Shown: in pieces, positions 1 to 8,585 of the stretch | Position numbering within the stretch: position 1 is the first letter of the stretch | Layout of the letters: each line of letters opens with the position of its first letter | From: Planctomycetota bacterium | GTDB lineage: Bacteria > Planctomycetota > Phycisphaerae > WQYP01 | Reading direction: 5' to 3' | Length of the DNA: 11,662 nucleotides | Assembly: GCA_021818565.1 (NCBI GenBank) | Contig: JAKATV010000505.1 | Span: 1 to 11,662, forward strand | Notes under the pieces: model-generated | Databases searched by the model: none | What the model was told of the DNA's origin: nothing | The model's input: the letters and a program-made list of their open reading frames with translations, nothing else | Made by a program: the position numbers and the translations under genes

Positions 1-621
1 GGACAATTCGGCCAATGGGGGCTGGGCGTGGCGATTGGTGCAGGATACGCGGGCAACAGCCCGTTTAATGACCCCAGCGCGATTTACGGCATGGCACGCA
101 TCACCGCCCAGCACGACTTGGGGAAAGATACCGAGCTGGACCTGGCCTTGGATTACAGCGGCAATCGGCAGTTCATGCCGGATGTTCCCTTGCCGTCGGT
201 GGAAGTGCAACATCAACAGAAGGGCCTGGAGTATGCCTTTGGATTTCCCTACGAAGACATTGACTGGAATGCTCTGCCCCGGCTTTGGCTCAAAATTAAT
301 TACTTCCCCATTGACGCCGGCACCGCGGAGGCGGACTACACGATTCTGCATGGCGTGGCGGCGTACACAGAATTCGAGAGTGGTTCCTGGGCGTTTCATG
401 TCAGTAGCTATCAATCAGATCAGCGTTTGTTTTTCACGCAGTGTCGGGTGCAGGCGGGAGTTAAACTCATTGCGCTGCATCGGCATGTGAATATTAATAT
501 TGGCGCTGGGTACGCTTTCAATCAGGCCTTCAGCCAGGGCTTTGACGCGCGGGACGAACAGGCGGTAGCGCAAATTGCCAATGCGGCGTATGTCATGCTC
601 AGTGTCGACGCGAGTTTCTAA
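1..621 (+). CDS. C-terminal part of a beta-rich, probably outer-membrane protein (5' end outside window)
   Basis: The frame is open from base 1 and ends at TAA 619-621, giving 206 visible residues; the true start lies upstream of the window. The protein has many short alternating hydrophobic/polar stretches, frequent Gly and aromatic residues (for example LWLKINYFPI, WAFHVSSY, INIGAGYAF) and ends in Phe (VDASF). A C-terminal aromatic after a strand-like segment is the usual signal of outer-membrane beta-barrels. There is no catalytic motif I recognise. The pattern recalls barrel families of unknown function, such as the DUF6268 type, but I cannot verify membership. It converges on the RND permease gene with a 4-bp overlap of the two ends (618-621). 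A functional link to the efflux operon is not shown, because it lies on the opposite strand. Confidence 0.75.
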   Translation, partial: GQFGQWGLGVAIGAGYAGNSPFNDPSAIYGMARITAQHDLGKDTELDLALDYSGNRQFMPDVPLPSVEVQHQQKGLEYAFGFPYEDIDWNALPRLWLKINYFPIDAGTAEADYTILHGVAAYTEFESGSWAFHVSSYQSDQRLFFTQCRVQAGVKLIALHRHVNINIGAGYAFNQAFSQGFDARDEQAVAQIANAAYVMLSVDASF

Positions 622-3600
622 TGTCTTACACTCGCACCGGCTTCTGGTGGCCAGGCAACATTTACGCGATGCACAATTCCCAATAACGCCGGCAGAATCA
701 CCAGCGTCAGCGGCAGTTGCACGCATAGGCCGGTGATAATCGCAATGGCCAGAGGCTGTTGCATTTGTGATCCCTGTCCCAGGCCCAAGGCCAGCGGTAA
801 AAGTGCCAGAATCGCGGCAATGGTTGTCATGGCAATGGGTCGCATGCGGTTTTTCCCGGCGTCAATCAGGCGTTTTCGCACGGGCGTATCGTCGCTCATA
901 TCGTTGTATTCCGAGTAATAAAATATTCCGACTTCCGTCACAATTCCCACCACCATGGTCATGCCCATCATGGAAGAAACGTTGAGTTCTGTGTGGGTAA
1001 TCCACAGTCCGACAAATACACAGCATAGCGCCAACAGCGGAATCGACAGCATCGCCAAAGCCACGCGGAAATGTTCATAAAGAAATAGCAGCACCAGAAA
1101 AACCAGCAAAACCGCGGCGATCATCACCACCAAGAGGCCCTTAAATGCGATTTGCTGCTGTTTGTACAATCCGCCCATCGCATAATACATCCCGTGCGGA
1201 AACATGCCCGGTTTATTAAGCACCTGCTGCACCGCCGCAACGGTCGAACCCATATCGCGGCCGTTGATGCGGGCGGTAACGGCAATCATGCGTTTGAGAT
1301 TATCGCTGAATATCTCCTGCTGACCGGTGAGTGTTTCAATCGACGCCACCTCTTTGAGCGGAAATAAATGTCCATCGGGTGCGCGCAACAGCAGGTTGTC
1401 GATATCCTGTTCCGTGGCGCGGTCGGCCTGGGGAACCCATACGCGCACGCCGATCATCTGCGGGCCACGTTGGATTCGCGTGGTCACCGTGCCGGAAAGA
1501 TACTGATGTAAAGCGGTGGTAATCGCGCCGGCCGTCATGCCCTGCAGGGCGGCTTTGATGCGATTCACGCGAATCTGCAGCGCATCGCCCGCGATCTGAA
1601 TGCCGCTGCGCACTTCCACCACGCCGGGAATCGACGATATGGCGCGTTTCACTTTCAGGGCCTGCGCATCCAGCATCGGGCCGCTGTCCGAGAAAATTTT
1701 TATTTCAATGGGCTGTGGTACCGCAGTCAGATCCCCGATCAGGTCCTGCATCATCTGGGCGGTGTCAATTTTCAGCCCCGGCACGCGTCGGCGGATTCGT
1801 CGGCGAATCGCCGTCATAATCTGCTCAATCGGGGGTCTGGGAAATCCCTTGAGGCGGATAAAAAAATCACCGGTGTAGGATCGTGTGGTGCCGCCGCCGA
1901 GTTGTAATCCGGTTCGGCGTGAAAATGTATCGACATATTTATTAGCGAGAATTATTTTTTCCACTTCCAGCAACAGCCGATTGGTCTCTGTGGGGGAGGT
2001 GCCTGGATTTGCCACGTAATTAAGAATAAAGCCCCCCTCGTCCATGTGGGGCATAAAACCACTTCCGACATTCTTATAGGCGGCAAATCCCAGCACCAGA
2101 ATGGGGATCAGCACCACCAGCACCAGCCCCGGCACGCGAAGAATCCGCACCATGATCCATCCATAGACGCGATGAAGATAGGCGGTGATTCTACCGCCTT
2201 CAGGCTGGTTGGCATCGCGTTGATCGAGAAAACCGGCGGCCAGCACCGGAACCGCCAGCCAAGCCATAAAAAACGAAATCAGCAGGCTCGCCGCCATGGT
2301 CAACGACAAGGCTTTAAAAAACGCACCCGTGACGCCGGAAAGGAAGGCCAGCGGCGCGAAAATAATCATCGTGGAAGTGGATGATCCGGCCAGAGGGCCG
2401 GTAAATTCCCGCGTGGCTTTAATCACCCGCCCACGCATGTCACCGGCGGCTCCACGGGTGCGCCGCACAATGTGTTCCACCATGACAATGGCGTCATCAA
2501 TAATCAACCCCACCGCCGCCGCCATACCGCCCAGCGTCATGATATTAAACGTCATGTGGAACAGATACAAAAGCAGAATGGTGGAACTGAGCACCGCCGG
2601 CACCACCAGCGCGGCAATCAGCGTAATTTTCCAGTTGCGCAAAAATAGCAGCAGCACCACCACCGCAAGAAGGATTCCAATGAGTACCGCATCCCGCACC
2701 GATGCCGCCGAAGCCAGAATAAGCTGACTTTGATTGTACCACGTCGCGATGTCAATGCCCGCTGGAAGATTCTTCTTAAAACTGTCTATTTTTCTTTTGA
2801 TGGCCGCGGCAATGCGCACGGTATTGCCGCCCGGCTGCTGAAAAACCTGTAGGAGCACGGCGGGGTGTCCGTCAGCATCCACGCGCGTCCATTGGGGCTT
2901 TGTGGAAAGCTTAACGGTGGCCACATCACCCAGCCGAACCAGCCCGTTGGCACCCGTGCGGAGAACGACCTGTTGAATCTGCCGGATGCTGCGGTAGCTG
3001 GTGTTGGAAATAATCAGATACAGTTTGTCATGGTCTTCAAATTTGCCCACCGCACTAAGTACATTGGCCGCGCTAAGGGCTTGGGAAACATCCGCCAGCG
3101 TCATGTTAAAGGCCTGCAGGCGGGCCGGATCAACAATGACATGATATTCCGGAATCGCCCCGCCCTGCACCTGCACCCGCGCTACGCCGCGCACAGTGGA
3201 AACCACCGGTTCAATCTGATATTTAGCAATCGTGCGCAGGCGGCTGGGAGATACCGTGGAGGATGTCAGGCTGTATCCCAATACCGGAAAGTTGGTGGTG
3301 TCCATGCGTTTGGCGCGAAAGCTCGTTTCGGCGGGCAGTCGGGGTAGAATGCCGTTAATCTGGGAGTCCACCTCGAGCAGCGCTTGCGCCATGTCGGAAC
3401 CCCAGGCGAAGCCAATTTTCAGTTCACATGACCCTCGGCCGGTACGAGCTTGAACCGATTGCACACCGGGGATGGACCGCACCGCTTGCTCCACCGGGTA
3501 AGTCACCGCTACCGCCATCCGTTGGGCCGGTTGTTCGCCGGAATCCACCGAGACTTCAATACGCGGAAAGCTTACCCGCGGAAATAGCGCCACCGGCAGC

Positions 3601-3692
3601 CCCAGAGCGGCCAAGGCTCCGCCCACTGCCAGAACCAGCATGATAAACAGCACTGACCGGGTGTGCTTATGAATCCATTGATTAAAATTCAT
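618..3692 (-). CDS. RND efflux permease (inner-membrane proton-driven pump subunit)
   Basis: This 1024-residue protein has normal RND permease length and the duplicated architecture: TM1 at about 13-32, a large periplasmic pore/docking part to about 330, a TM bundle at about 332-490, TM7 at about 521-540, a second periplasmic part to about 850, and TM8-12 to about 1008. TM4 holds the proton-relay pair D399-D400 (GLIIDDAIVMVEH), as in AcrB D407-D408 and unlike the single Asp of classical CzcA/CusA (VDG). TM10 has E920 where AcrB has K940 (GIVTE versus GLSAK), and T956 matches AcrB T978. Its ATG overlaps the adaptor stop as ATGA (3689-3692), so translation is probably coupled. It should form a trimer that drives export through the adaptor and OMF encoded just upstream. 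Substrate: the operon context suggests a metal, but the TM4 motif is drug-pump-like, so it is left open. The 3' end overlaps the convergent gene by 4 bp. Confidence 0.95.
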   Translation of the reverse strand: MNFNQWIHKHTRSVLFIMLVLAVGGALAALGLPVALFPRVSFPRIEVSVDSGEQPAQRMAVAVTYPVEQAVRSIPGVQSVQARTGRGSCELKIGFAWGSDMAQALLEVDSQINGILPRLPAETSFRAKRMDTTNFPVLGYSLTSSTVSPSRLRTIAKYQIEPVVSTVRGVARVQVQGGAIPEYHVIVDPARLQAFNMTLADVSQALSAANVLSAVGKFEDHDKLYLIISNTSYRSIRQIQQVVLRTGANGLVRLGDVATVKLSTKPQWTRVDADGHPAVLLQVFQQPGGNTVRIAAAIKRKIDSFKKNLPAGIDIATWYNQSQLILASAASVRDAVLIGILLAVVVLLLFLRNWKITLIAALVVPAVLSSTILLLYLFHMTFNIMTLGGMAAAVGLIIDDAIVMVEHIVRRTRGAAGDMRGRVIKATREFTGPLAGSSTSTMIIFAPLAFLSGVTGAFFKALSLTMAASLLISFFMAWLAVPVLAAGFLDQRDANQPEGGRITAYLHRVYGWIMVRILRVPGLVLVVLIPILVLGFAAYKNVGSGFMPHMDEGGFILNYVANPGTSPTETNRLLLEVEKIILANKYVDTFSRRTGLQLGGGTTRSYTGDFFIRLKGFPRPPIEQIMTAIRRRIRRRVPGLKIDTAQMMQDLIGDLTAVPQPIEIKIFSDSGPMLDAQALKVKRAISSIPGVVEVRSGIQIAGDALQIRVNRIKAALQGMTAGAITTALHQYLSGTVTTRIQRGPQMIGVRVWVPQADRATEQDIDNLLLRAPDGHLFPLKEVASIETLTGQQEIFSDNLKRMIAVTARINGRDMGSTVAAVQQVLNKPGMFPHGMYYAMGGLYKQQQIAFKGLLVVMIAAVLLVFLVLLFLYEHFRVALAMLSIPLLALCCVFVGLWITHTELNVSSMMGMTMVVGIVTEVGIFYYSEYNDMSDDTPVRKRLIDAGKNRMRPIAMTTIAAILALLPLALGLGQGSQMQQPLAIAIITGLCVQLPLTLVILPALLGIVHRVNVAWPPEAGASVRH

Positions 3693-4792
3693 GGCTTAAA
3701 CGTCCCTGTAACCGCCATTCCGTTGGTTAATTCCGCATTACCCACAACCACCGCCGGCTCACCCGCCGTCACGCTGCTGTTAAGCAGTTGCACATACCGC
3801 GTATTGGTTAATCCAATATGCACCAGATGCAATACCGCCCGGCCATTGCGCACGGTAAATAATTCCTGGGCATTTCCCACCGGTAACACTGCCGCCCGCG
3901 GAACCACCAGTCCCGTAGCTTTTGCGATAATTAATTTTCCTTCCACATACTGCCCCAGCAGCAGCCCCGAGTGTATCCGCGGCGTGACAAACACATCCAC
4001 CAGCCGGGTCAGCGGATTGACGCGCTGCGTAATTAAGGAAATGCGGCCCAGAATTTGGTGCGTTGCCGGTTCGCCTACGGGTGTCAACGCTACGGCTTGC
4101 CCGCGCCGTACTTTTATGGAGTCCTCCGGTTCCAGGCCTAACTGGACTTCAATATTTCGAGAGGACACCAGTTGTAGAAGGGGGGCACCGGGCAGAACAA
4201 TCTGTCCAGGTCCGGAAAGTATCTTCGATACCACACCGCCGGCGGGGGCTTTTATTAAACGCGGCCCACCGATCCCCAGCGTTTTGAGGTTTGTTAAATT
4301 CAACTGTGCCAGTTTCCGGGCCTGCCGGGCCGCCAGAAGGCTTTGCCGTGTAGCCAGATGCAAGGCAAATTTTTGTTTGACTTCGGCAAGTTGTTCTTCC
4401 GCGGAAAGTGCCGAACTCCGGGCCTGCGCCAGCAGCAGCAGCTCGGAATTCGTTGATTCCAGTTGCAGCAGCGGTTCGTTTTTTCTGACGTGCTGCCCCC
4501 CGGCCACCAGAATGCGGAGCACCTGCGCATTAAATGGAACCGCTACATTGCGAATGGAGCTGGCCCGCGCCACAACCGTGCCATAAGCCACCACCGAAGC
4601 GGAGATATTCAGCCTGCGCACGGGCACGGTTTTGACATAGGCAATCACCCGTGGATGCTGGTGGCTCGCCGGTGCGTGCGCCGTACTTGCCGCGAAGGTC
4701 CTGGGACCCGTTTGTCGCCAGACTACAACGCCGATTCCCAGTGCGGAAATAAGCACAAATGCCCAGGATAGTCTAATCATGGATCGAGTCAT
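3689..4792 (-). CDS. Periplasmic adaptor (membrane fusion protein, HlyD/CzcB-like) of the RND pump
   Basis: This 367-residue protein has adaptor size and order: an N-terminal membrane anchor or signal (about 6-24), a short His-containing linker (AHAPASHQHP, 38-47), the first half of a biotinyl-lipoyl domain (83-113, VPFNAQVLRILVAGGQHV), an alpha-helical hairpin (about 114-172), the second lipoyl half (179-210, IKAPAGGVVSKILSGPGQIV), a beta-barrel (about 214-290) and a membrane-proximal domain (about 291-365). It bridges permease and outer-membrane channel across the periplasm. The chosen ATG (4790-4792) is preceded by AAGGAG about 10 nt upstream and overlaps the OMF stop as ATGA. A second ATG four codons in is possible. 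The stop overlaps the permease start as ATGA. The three His in the linker could bind metal, but this is only suggestive. The large open frame on the opposite strand (3663-4586) is a shadow. Confidence 0.93.
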   Translation of the reverse strand: MTRSMIRLSWAFVLISALGIGVVVWRQTGPRTFAASTAHAPASHQHPRVIAYVKTVPVRRLNISASVVAYGTVVARASSIRNVAVPFNAQVLRILVAGGQHVRKNEPLLQLESTNSELLLLAQARSSALSAEEQLAEVKQKFALHLATRQSLLAARQARKLAQLNLTNLKTLGIGGPRLIKAPAGGVVSKILSGPGQIVLPGAPLLQLVSSRNIEVQLGLEPEDSIKVRRGQAVALTPVGEPATHQILGRISLITQRVNPLTRLVDVFVTPRIHSGLLLGQYVEGKLIIAKATGLVVPRAAVLPVGNAQELFTVRNGRAVLHLVHIGLTNTRYVQLLNSSVTAGEPAVVVGNAELTNGMAVTGTFKP

Positions 4793-6219
4793 GGTTTGGT
4801 TGCTCCTTGTTGCGCAGGTGCCCGGTTGGATCGCATTTCCGGCACATACGTGCCGGCGGCCAGAGCCAGTGCAATACGATTGCGTTCAAGTTGGTTTTTA
4901 AGCTGAATGACATTGATCCGCTTTTGAATTAATTGGTCCACTTCCGTGTAATAGCTGACAATATCGACATTGCCGAACTTCAGCGCCTGCTGATACGTTT
5001 GCACAAGCTCCGCCAGACTTTTTACCGCCGCATCGCTGGCTGCAATTTGCGCCCCCAACGCATGAATATCGGAATAGGCCATGGCCACAGCGGATCGGGC
5101 GGCAAATTCGCGGGCAATATAGCTGTCATAAAGAAACTTGCGCGTCGCTTTCGCAATGGCAATATTCCCCTGATTGCGATCGAAGATGGGCAGGTCAATC
5201 GTGACGCCGAATCCCGTCGTGTGCACATTGGTCGTGTCGCTGGCCTGCTGAAACCCCAGACTTAAACGCGGAAATTGCCGCAGCACCGCCGCCCGCAGGG
5301 CTTCCTGCTGGCTTTTATATCCCAATTTTAACGCCACCAGGTCCAGCCTCAGTCGCGGCAAATCTTTTAAAATAGCGCGCTCCGGTGGTAAGGCAATGCG
5401 TGCGGGAAACCGAATGGTGCGACTTAAGCGGATGGGCGCATCAATCGGCAGGCCCATAACCATCCGCAGGCGAATAAGATTTTGGTCACGTTTTTGTGTT
5501 AAAGACTCCACCAGCGCTTGTGCCTGTTGGCTGGCGGCACGGGCAGCGCTTAAATCCAGAATAGTATTAAGACTTGCATTATAGGCTTTCTGAACCACGT
5601 GTTCATTGTTTTGCAGCTCGCGCTGGGCCAGGCGAGCCTGATGCAACTGCGCCTCTGTCGCCGCGAGATTATAGACCGCCAGCCGGGCCGCCTGAGCCGT
5701 TTGCCATTCTTGCCAGGCCACATCCAGATCCACTTGTCCGCGGTGGTATCGGGCCGAGGCCACGCGGGCATCGTGATCAATTAATCGTGTAACATCCCAG
5801 TTCACACCAAGACCGTAACCTGTAAATGTGCCGGTACGATACCCTCCAGTCACCAACGCCGTTGATTCCGACACTTGCGGGTTGGGCAAAATGCCGGCCT
5901 GTATGACCTGTGCGGCGGCCTCATGGCGCTGATCCCGTATCGCCCGCAGCGATGGATTAAGTATCACCGCGATGACCGCCGCCTCATTAGGCGTGATGCC
6001 GCCCGTCGGCCGCAGTGGCAGCGGCGGCAGCCCGATGCCGCGAATACGTTGGGCGGAAATGCGCAACTGCTTCCATACCGGAACTTTTAGTGCCTGATTG
6101 ACCCGCGCCTCCGTCAGCGGAATGGAATGATAACTTTGACAACCCGCCAACAGCAGAAAACAAGAAAAAAGCCCGGCGCTAAGCATATAAATCTTGCGTT
6201 TTCGCGGGGCGGAAAACAT
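4789..6219 (-). CDS. Outer-membrane efflux channel lipoprotein (TolC/CzcC family)
   Basis: From ATG 6217-6219 this is a 476-residue protein with a basic N-terminus (RKRK), a hydrophobic segment and a lipobox LLAGC with the lipidated Cys at 27. Two outer-membrane efflux repeats follow, at about 75-265 and 285-458, rich in long amphipathic helices. The stretch IDLPIFDRNQGNIAIAKA (341-358) is typical of CzcC/CusC-like channels. Trimers form the outer-membrane exit duct of the pump. The frame stays open upstream to 6399, inside the kinase gene, but an earlier start would bury the signal peptide. ATG 6219 has no clear Shine-Dalgarno. TTG at 6238-6240, preceded by GAGGG, is the main alternative and adds seven residues. 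An 82-nt gap separates it from the kinase gene, the only real gap within the operon. The stop overlaps the adaptor start as ATGA. Confidence 0.92.
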   Translation of the reverse strand: MFSAPRKRKIYMLSAGLFSCFLLLAGCQSYHSIPLTEARVNQALKVPVWKQLRISAQRIRGIGLPPLPLRPTGGITPNEAAVIAVILNPSLRAIRDQRHEAAAQVIQAGILPNPQVSESTALVTGGYRTGTFTGYGLGVNWDVTRLIDHDARVASARYHRGQVDLDVAWQEWQTAQAARLAVYNLAATEAQLHQARLAQRELQNNEHVVQKAYNASLNTILDLSAARAASQQAQALVESLTQKRDQNLIRLRMVMGLPIDAPIRLSRTIRFPARIALPPERAILKDLPRLRLDLVALKLGYKSQQEALRAAVLRQFPRLSLGFQQASDTTNVHTTGFGVTIDLPIFDRNQGNIAIAKATRKFLYDSYIAREFAARSAVAMAYSDIHALGAQIAASDAAVKSLAELVQTYQQALKFGNVDIVSYYTEVDQLIQKRINVIQLKNQLERNRIALALAAGTYVPEMRSNRAPAQQGATKP

Positions 6220-6301
6220 CACGCGGAAAATATCTGGCAATAGTCCCTCGCCGATACAGGCGGTACAACTTTTCTGATTCAGCCAATGCGGCAGGGTCGG
6301 C

Positions 6302-7825
6302 CTACAGGCGTTCATGTCCCGGATTGTCATGCGATCCATCGCCTCCATGCTTTGGAAATAACAATACAATAGTAAACCACTGGCCGACGGCGGATTCAAC
6401 GATCACCCTGCCGCCGATTTGCCGCATGACATTCTGCACAATGGATAATCCTAAGCCGCTGTGCCGGCCCTGATCCGTGCGGGAATCATCACCGCGCCAA
6501 AAGCGTTCAAATATCTGCTGCGACTGCTGCACTGAAATCGCGCTGCCCGTGTTAGCCACCGTTAATGTCACCGCGTCGGATTCACTTTTCAGCACCACGC
6601 GAATCGTGCCTCCATGATTAACATAACTGACCGCATTGTCCAGCACATTGCGGAGTACCAGCAGCACCAACTCCGGCGGGGCCTTAACAACGGCCGGAGA
6701 AATACCACTACTATCCAACGTCACAGCGCGGGAATTAATTCTCGCGGTACAGCCCTTCAATTGCTGATCGGTCATTTGATCCAGTCGGCAGTTCTCCGCC
6801 GCCTGCCCCCAAGCTCCCGCTTCCAGCCGGGCCAGAGTCAGCAGATTTTCCACCATCTCCTGCATCTGAATGCTGATATCCAGCGACTGCCGCAATGTTC
6901 GCTGGTATTCTTCACAGGTGCGCAAGCGCGTTAGCGCCAGTTCCGCGCCGGTGCGCAGGCCGGCCAGGGGCGTTCGCAGCTCATGGGCCATATCGGCGGT
7001 GAGCGCCTTTTCACGGAGCACCGCCGCTTCCACGCGCTCCAGCAACTTATTAAGACGATCCACAATGGGAATCAGTTCACGCGGAATATTTTCCGCGGTT
7101 ATGCGATCTTTCAGGTGCGCGGCACCTACGCCCGCGATCTGCTGGGCAATCGTATTTACCGGGCGCAATCCACGGTTTAAAAGCCACGCAATGAGAGCCG
7201 CCGAACATAATGTCGCCAAAGAACAGTAAACCGCCAGCGACCAGGCGATACTGGAAAGAGCATTGTCCAGATCATCCGTGGGACGGGCCACGGCGAGAAT
7301 ATAATCTTGTCCCATATGTTCCGACTGTGCGGCGTCGGCAGGTCGGTTGTCGCGGTTGTCACCCGGGTGGTCGGAGCCATCATCGTGATGTCCCTCCTCC
7401 TGATCATCACTATTTCCCTCGCGGAAGCGGATCGCCAATTCTCTTCCAGCGTGATTATCCGGCAAGGTAATAGAAGCAAACCGCCCCGTATCCCCCGGTG
7501 ACGTCAGGAATTTTAGATCACGTTTACCCAGGGTAACCGGATGCAGCACCGATTTTCCCCGCAAGTTCCAAATCTGAAAATAACGGGGGGTGCCCCGGAC
7601 GCTACCGTCGGGGATGGGGGTAAAATCGGAAGTGACATGGAATCCGCGGTTTGGGTCCCAATCCAGCGTATCCACAAGCAACGTGGCGCGGGCCGCCAGA
7701 GAGGCGTTGAAATGAGATTCCAAGGAATGTTGCAGCGTCAGATACAAACTTACGCCCAACACCGCCAGCATCAGTGCGATGGCCGCTCCGCACCAGAGCA
7801 TTAATTGTATTCGAATAGACCGCAT
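6302..7825 (-). CDS. Sensor histidine kinase, heavy-metal-sensor (CusS/CopS-like) type
   Basis: The protein has 507 residues counted from ATG 7825. TM1 spans about 7-29, a periplasmic sensor region about 30-190, TM2 about 193-215 and HAMP about 216-270. The dimerisation/phosphoacceptor box is MAHELRTPLAG with H281. The N-box is around N393 (RNVLDN). The G1 box reads VANTGSAIS, with Asn425 in place of the usual Asp; a V-x-N-x-G-x-x-I pattern is, from memory, characteristic of CusS/CzcS/SilS-type kinases. F-box FERFWRGDDSR and G2 box SGLGLSIV follow. The sensor loop holds an Asp/Glu/His-rich segment at about 137-171 with an HHDDGSDH core, a plausible metal ligand cluster. ATG 7825 is preferred over TTG 7828 because GGGAG sits 4 nt before it and the regulator stop overlaps it as TGATG. 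It presumably phosphorylates the adjacent regulator. The ligand is not proven. Confidence 0.93.
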   Translation of the reverse strand: MRSIRIQLMLWCGAAIALMLAVLGVSLYLTLQHSLESHFNASLAARATLLVDTLDWDPNRGFHVTSDFTPIPDGSVRGTPRYFQIWNLRGKSVLHPVTLGKRDLKFLTSPGDTGRFASITLPDNHAGRELAIRFREGNSDDQEEGHHDDGSDHPGDNRDNRPADAAQSEHMGQDYILAVARPTDDLDNALSSIAWSLAVYCSLATLCSAALIAWLLNRGLRPVNTIAQQIAGVGAAHLKDRITAENIPRELIPIVDRLNKLLERVEAAVLREKALTADMAHELRTPLAGLRTGAELALTRLRTCEEYQRTLRQSLDISIQMQEMVENLLTLARLEAGAWGQAAENCRLDQMTDQQLKGCTARINSRAVTLDSSGISPAVVKAPPELVLLVLRNVLDNAVSYVNHGGTIRVVLKSESDAVTLTVANTGSAISVQQSQQIFERFWRGDDSRTDQGRHSGLGLSIVQNVMRQIGGRVIVESAVGQWFTIVLLFPKHGGDGSHDNPGHERL

Positions 7826-8499
7826 CAATCTCCCAGCCCCAGCATATAGCCCTGTCCGCGCCGCGTGTGAATCAGTCGTTGAGGCGAATTCGCGTCAATT
7901 TTCTTGCGCAGCAAGCTTACAAATACGTCCACGACATTACTTTCCGGCGGCGAATCGTCGCAATGCACATGTTCCCAAATTTCAGCCCGTGAGACAATTT
8001 CCCCCTGCCGCATGGCCAGATACTCCAGTATGGCATATTCCCGGGCGCTTAATTCAATTTCCACCCCGGCCCGGAAAGCCCGCCGGGCGTTGAGGTCTAT
8101 GGCCAAGGTTCCGATGGTCAGTTTCGATGATGCCACTTTATATCGCCGTCGCGTTAAGGCTCGGACTCTGGCCAGCATTTCCTCCAGCGCGAAGGGCTTG
8201 GTGAGATAATCATCGGCTCCCGCATCCAATCCTTTGACCCGGTCATCCACGGTGTCGCGTGCTGTCAGAACCAGTACCGCAGGTCGGGCTTTCATGCGTT
8301 CCATGGCCTTGAGTACCTGAAAGCCATCGATCCCCGGCATCATTAAATCCAGTATGACCACATCAATATGTCCGCTCTGCAGGTGCCATAACGCCAACCG
8401 CCCGTCACCGGCTTCATTGACCACGTAGGTCTGTTCGCGCAGAGCTTGCGCGATGGATTCCCTTAGCGTCTTAAAATCTTCAACCACCAATACCCGCAT
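7825..8499 (-). CDS. OmpR/CusR-family response regulator (DNA-binding)
   Basis: From ATG 8497-8499 this is a 224-residue protein. The receiver domain (about 1-115) has the acidic pair E7-D8, the phosphoacceptor D51 (VVILDLMMPGIDG), T79 and K101 (LTKPF). A winged-helix output domain (about 125-222) ends with the usual SNVVDVFVSLLRKKID recognition region and the RRGQGYML hairpin. It is the cognate partner of the downstream kinase and likely activates this operon. The start is chosen because MRVLVVEDF is the canonical beginning of a receiver and AGGTG lies 5 nt before the ATG. The open frame extends upstream to 8571 but would add 24 non-homologous residues. The stop and the kinase ATG share one base (TGATG). 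It resembles regulators of copper, silver or zinc efflux, but the family also serves other signals. Confidence 0.95.
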   Translation of the reverse strand: MRVLVVEDFKTLRESIAQALREQTYVVNEAGDGRLALWHLQSGHIDVVILDLMMPGIDGFQVLKAMERMKARPAVLVLTARDTVDDRVKGLDAGADDYLTKPFALEEMLARVRALTRRRYKVASSKLTIGTLAIDLNARRAFRAGVEIELSAREYAILEYLAMRQGEIVSRAEIWEHVHCDDSPPESNVVDVFVSLLRKKIDANSPQRLIHTRRGQGYMLGLGD

Positions 8500-8546
8500 G
8501 AACGCACCTGCAAATATTACCCGGGGAGCCTGTGCCGGAAAAAGCC

Positions 8547-8576
8547 AGTATAAGGTATGGAATCGCTCCAAGATAA
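8547..8576 (-). promoter_or_regulatory. Possible sigma70-like promoter of the regulator/efflux operon
   Basis: On the minus strand a TATACT -10 element (8552-8547) lies 18 nt downstream of a weak TTATCT -35-like hexamer (8576-8571). Initiation would fall about 35-40 nt before the regulator ATG, downstream of the intrinsic terminator. The poor -35 with a good -10 would suit an activator-dependent promoter. This is a match by eye only. Confidence 0.35.
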
Positions 8577-8585
8577 CAGCCGTTC

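Noticed and set aside
3663..4586. 307-codon plus-strand open frame
   Set aside because: It lies antisense to the adaptor gene, whose lipoyl, hairpin and barrel order is clear. The frame yields a Ser/Cys/Arg-rich product typical of an antisense shadow.
6220..6399. N-terminal extension of the outer-membrane channel frame overlapping the kinase gene
   Set aside because: Starting there would place about 60 residues ahead of a clear lipoprotein signal peptide, and the extension is antigenic noise overlapping the kinase C-terminus.
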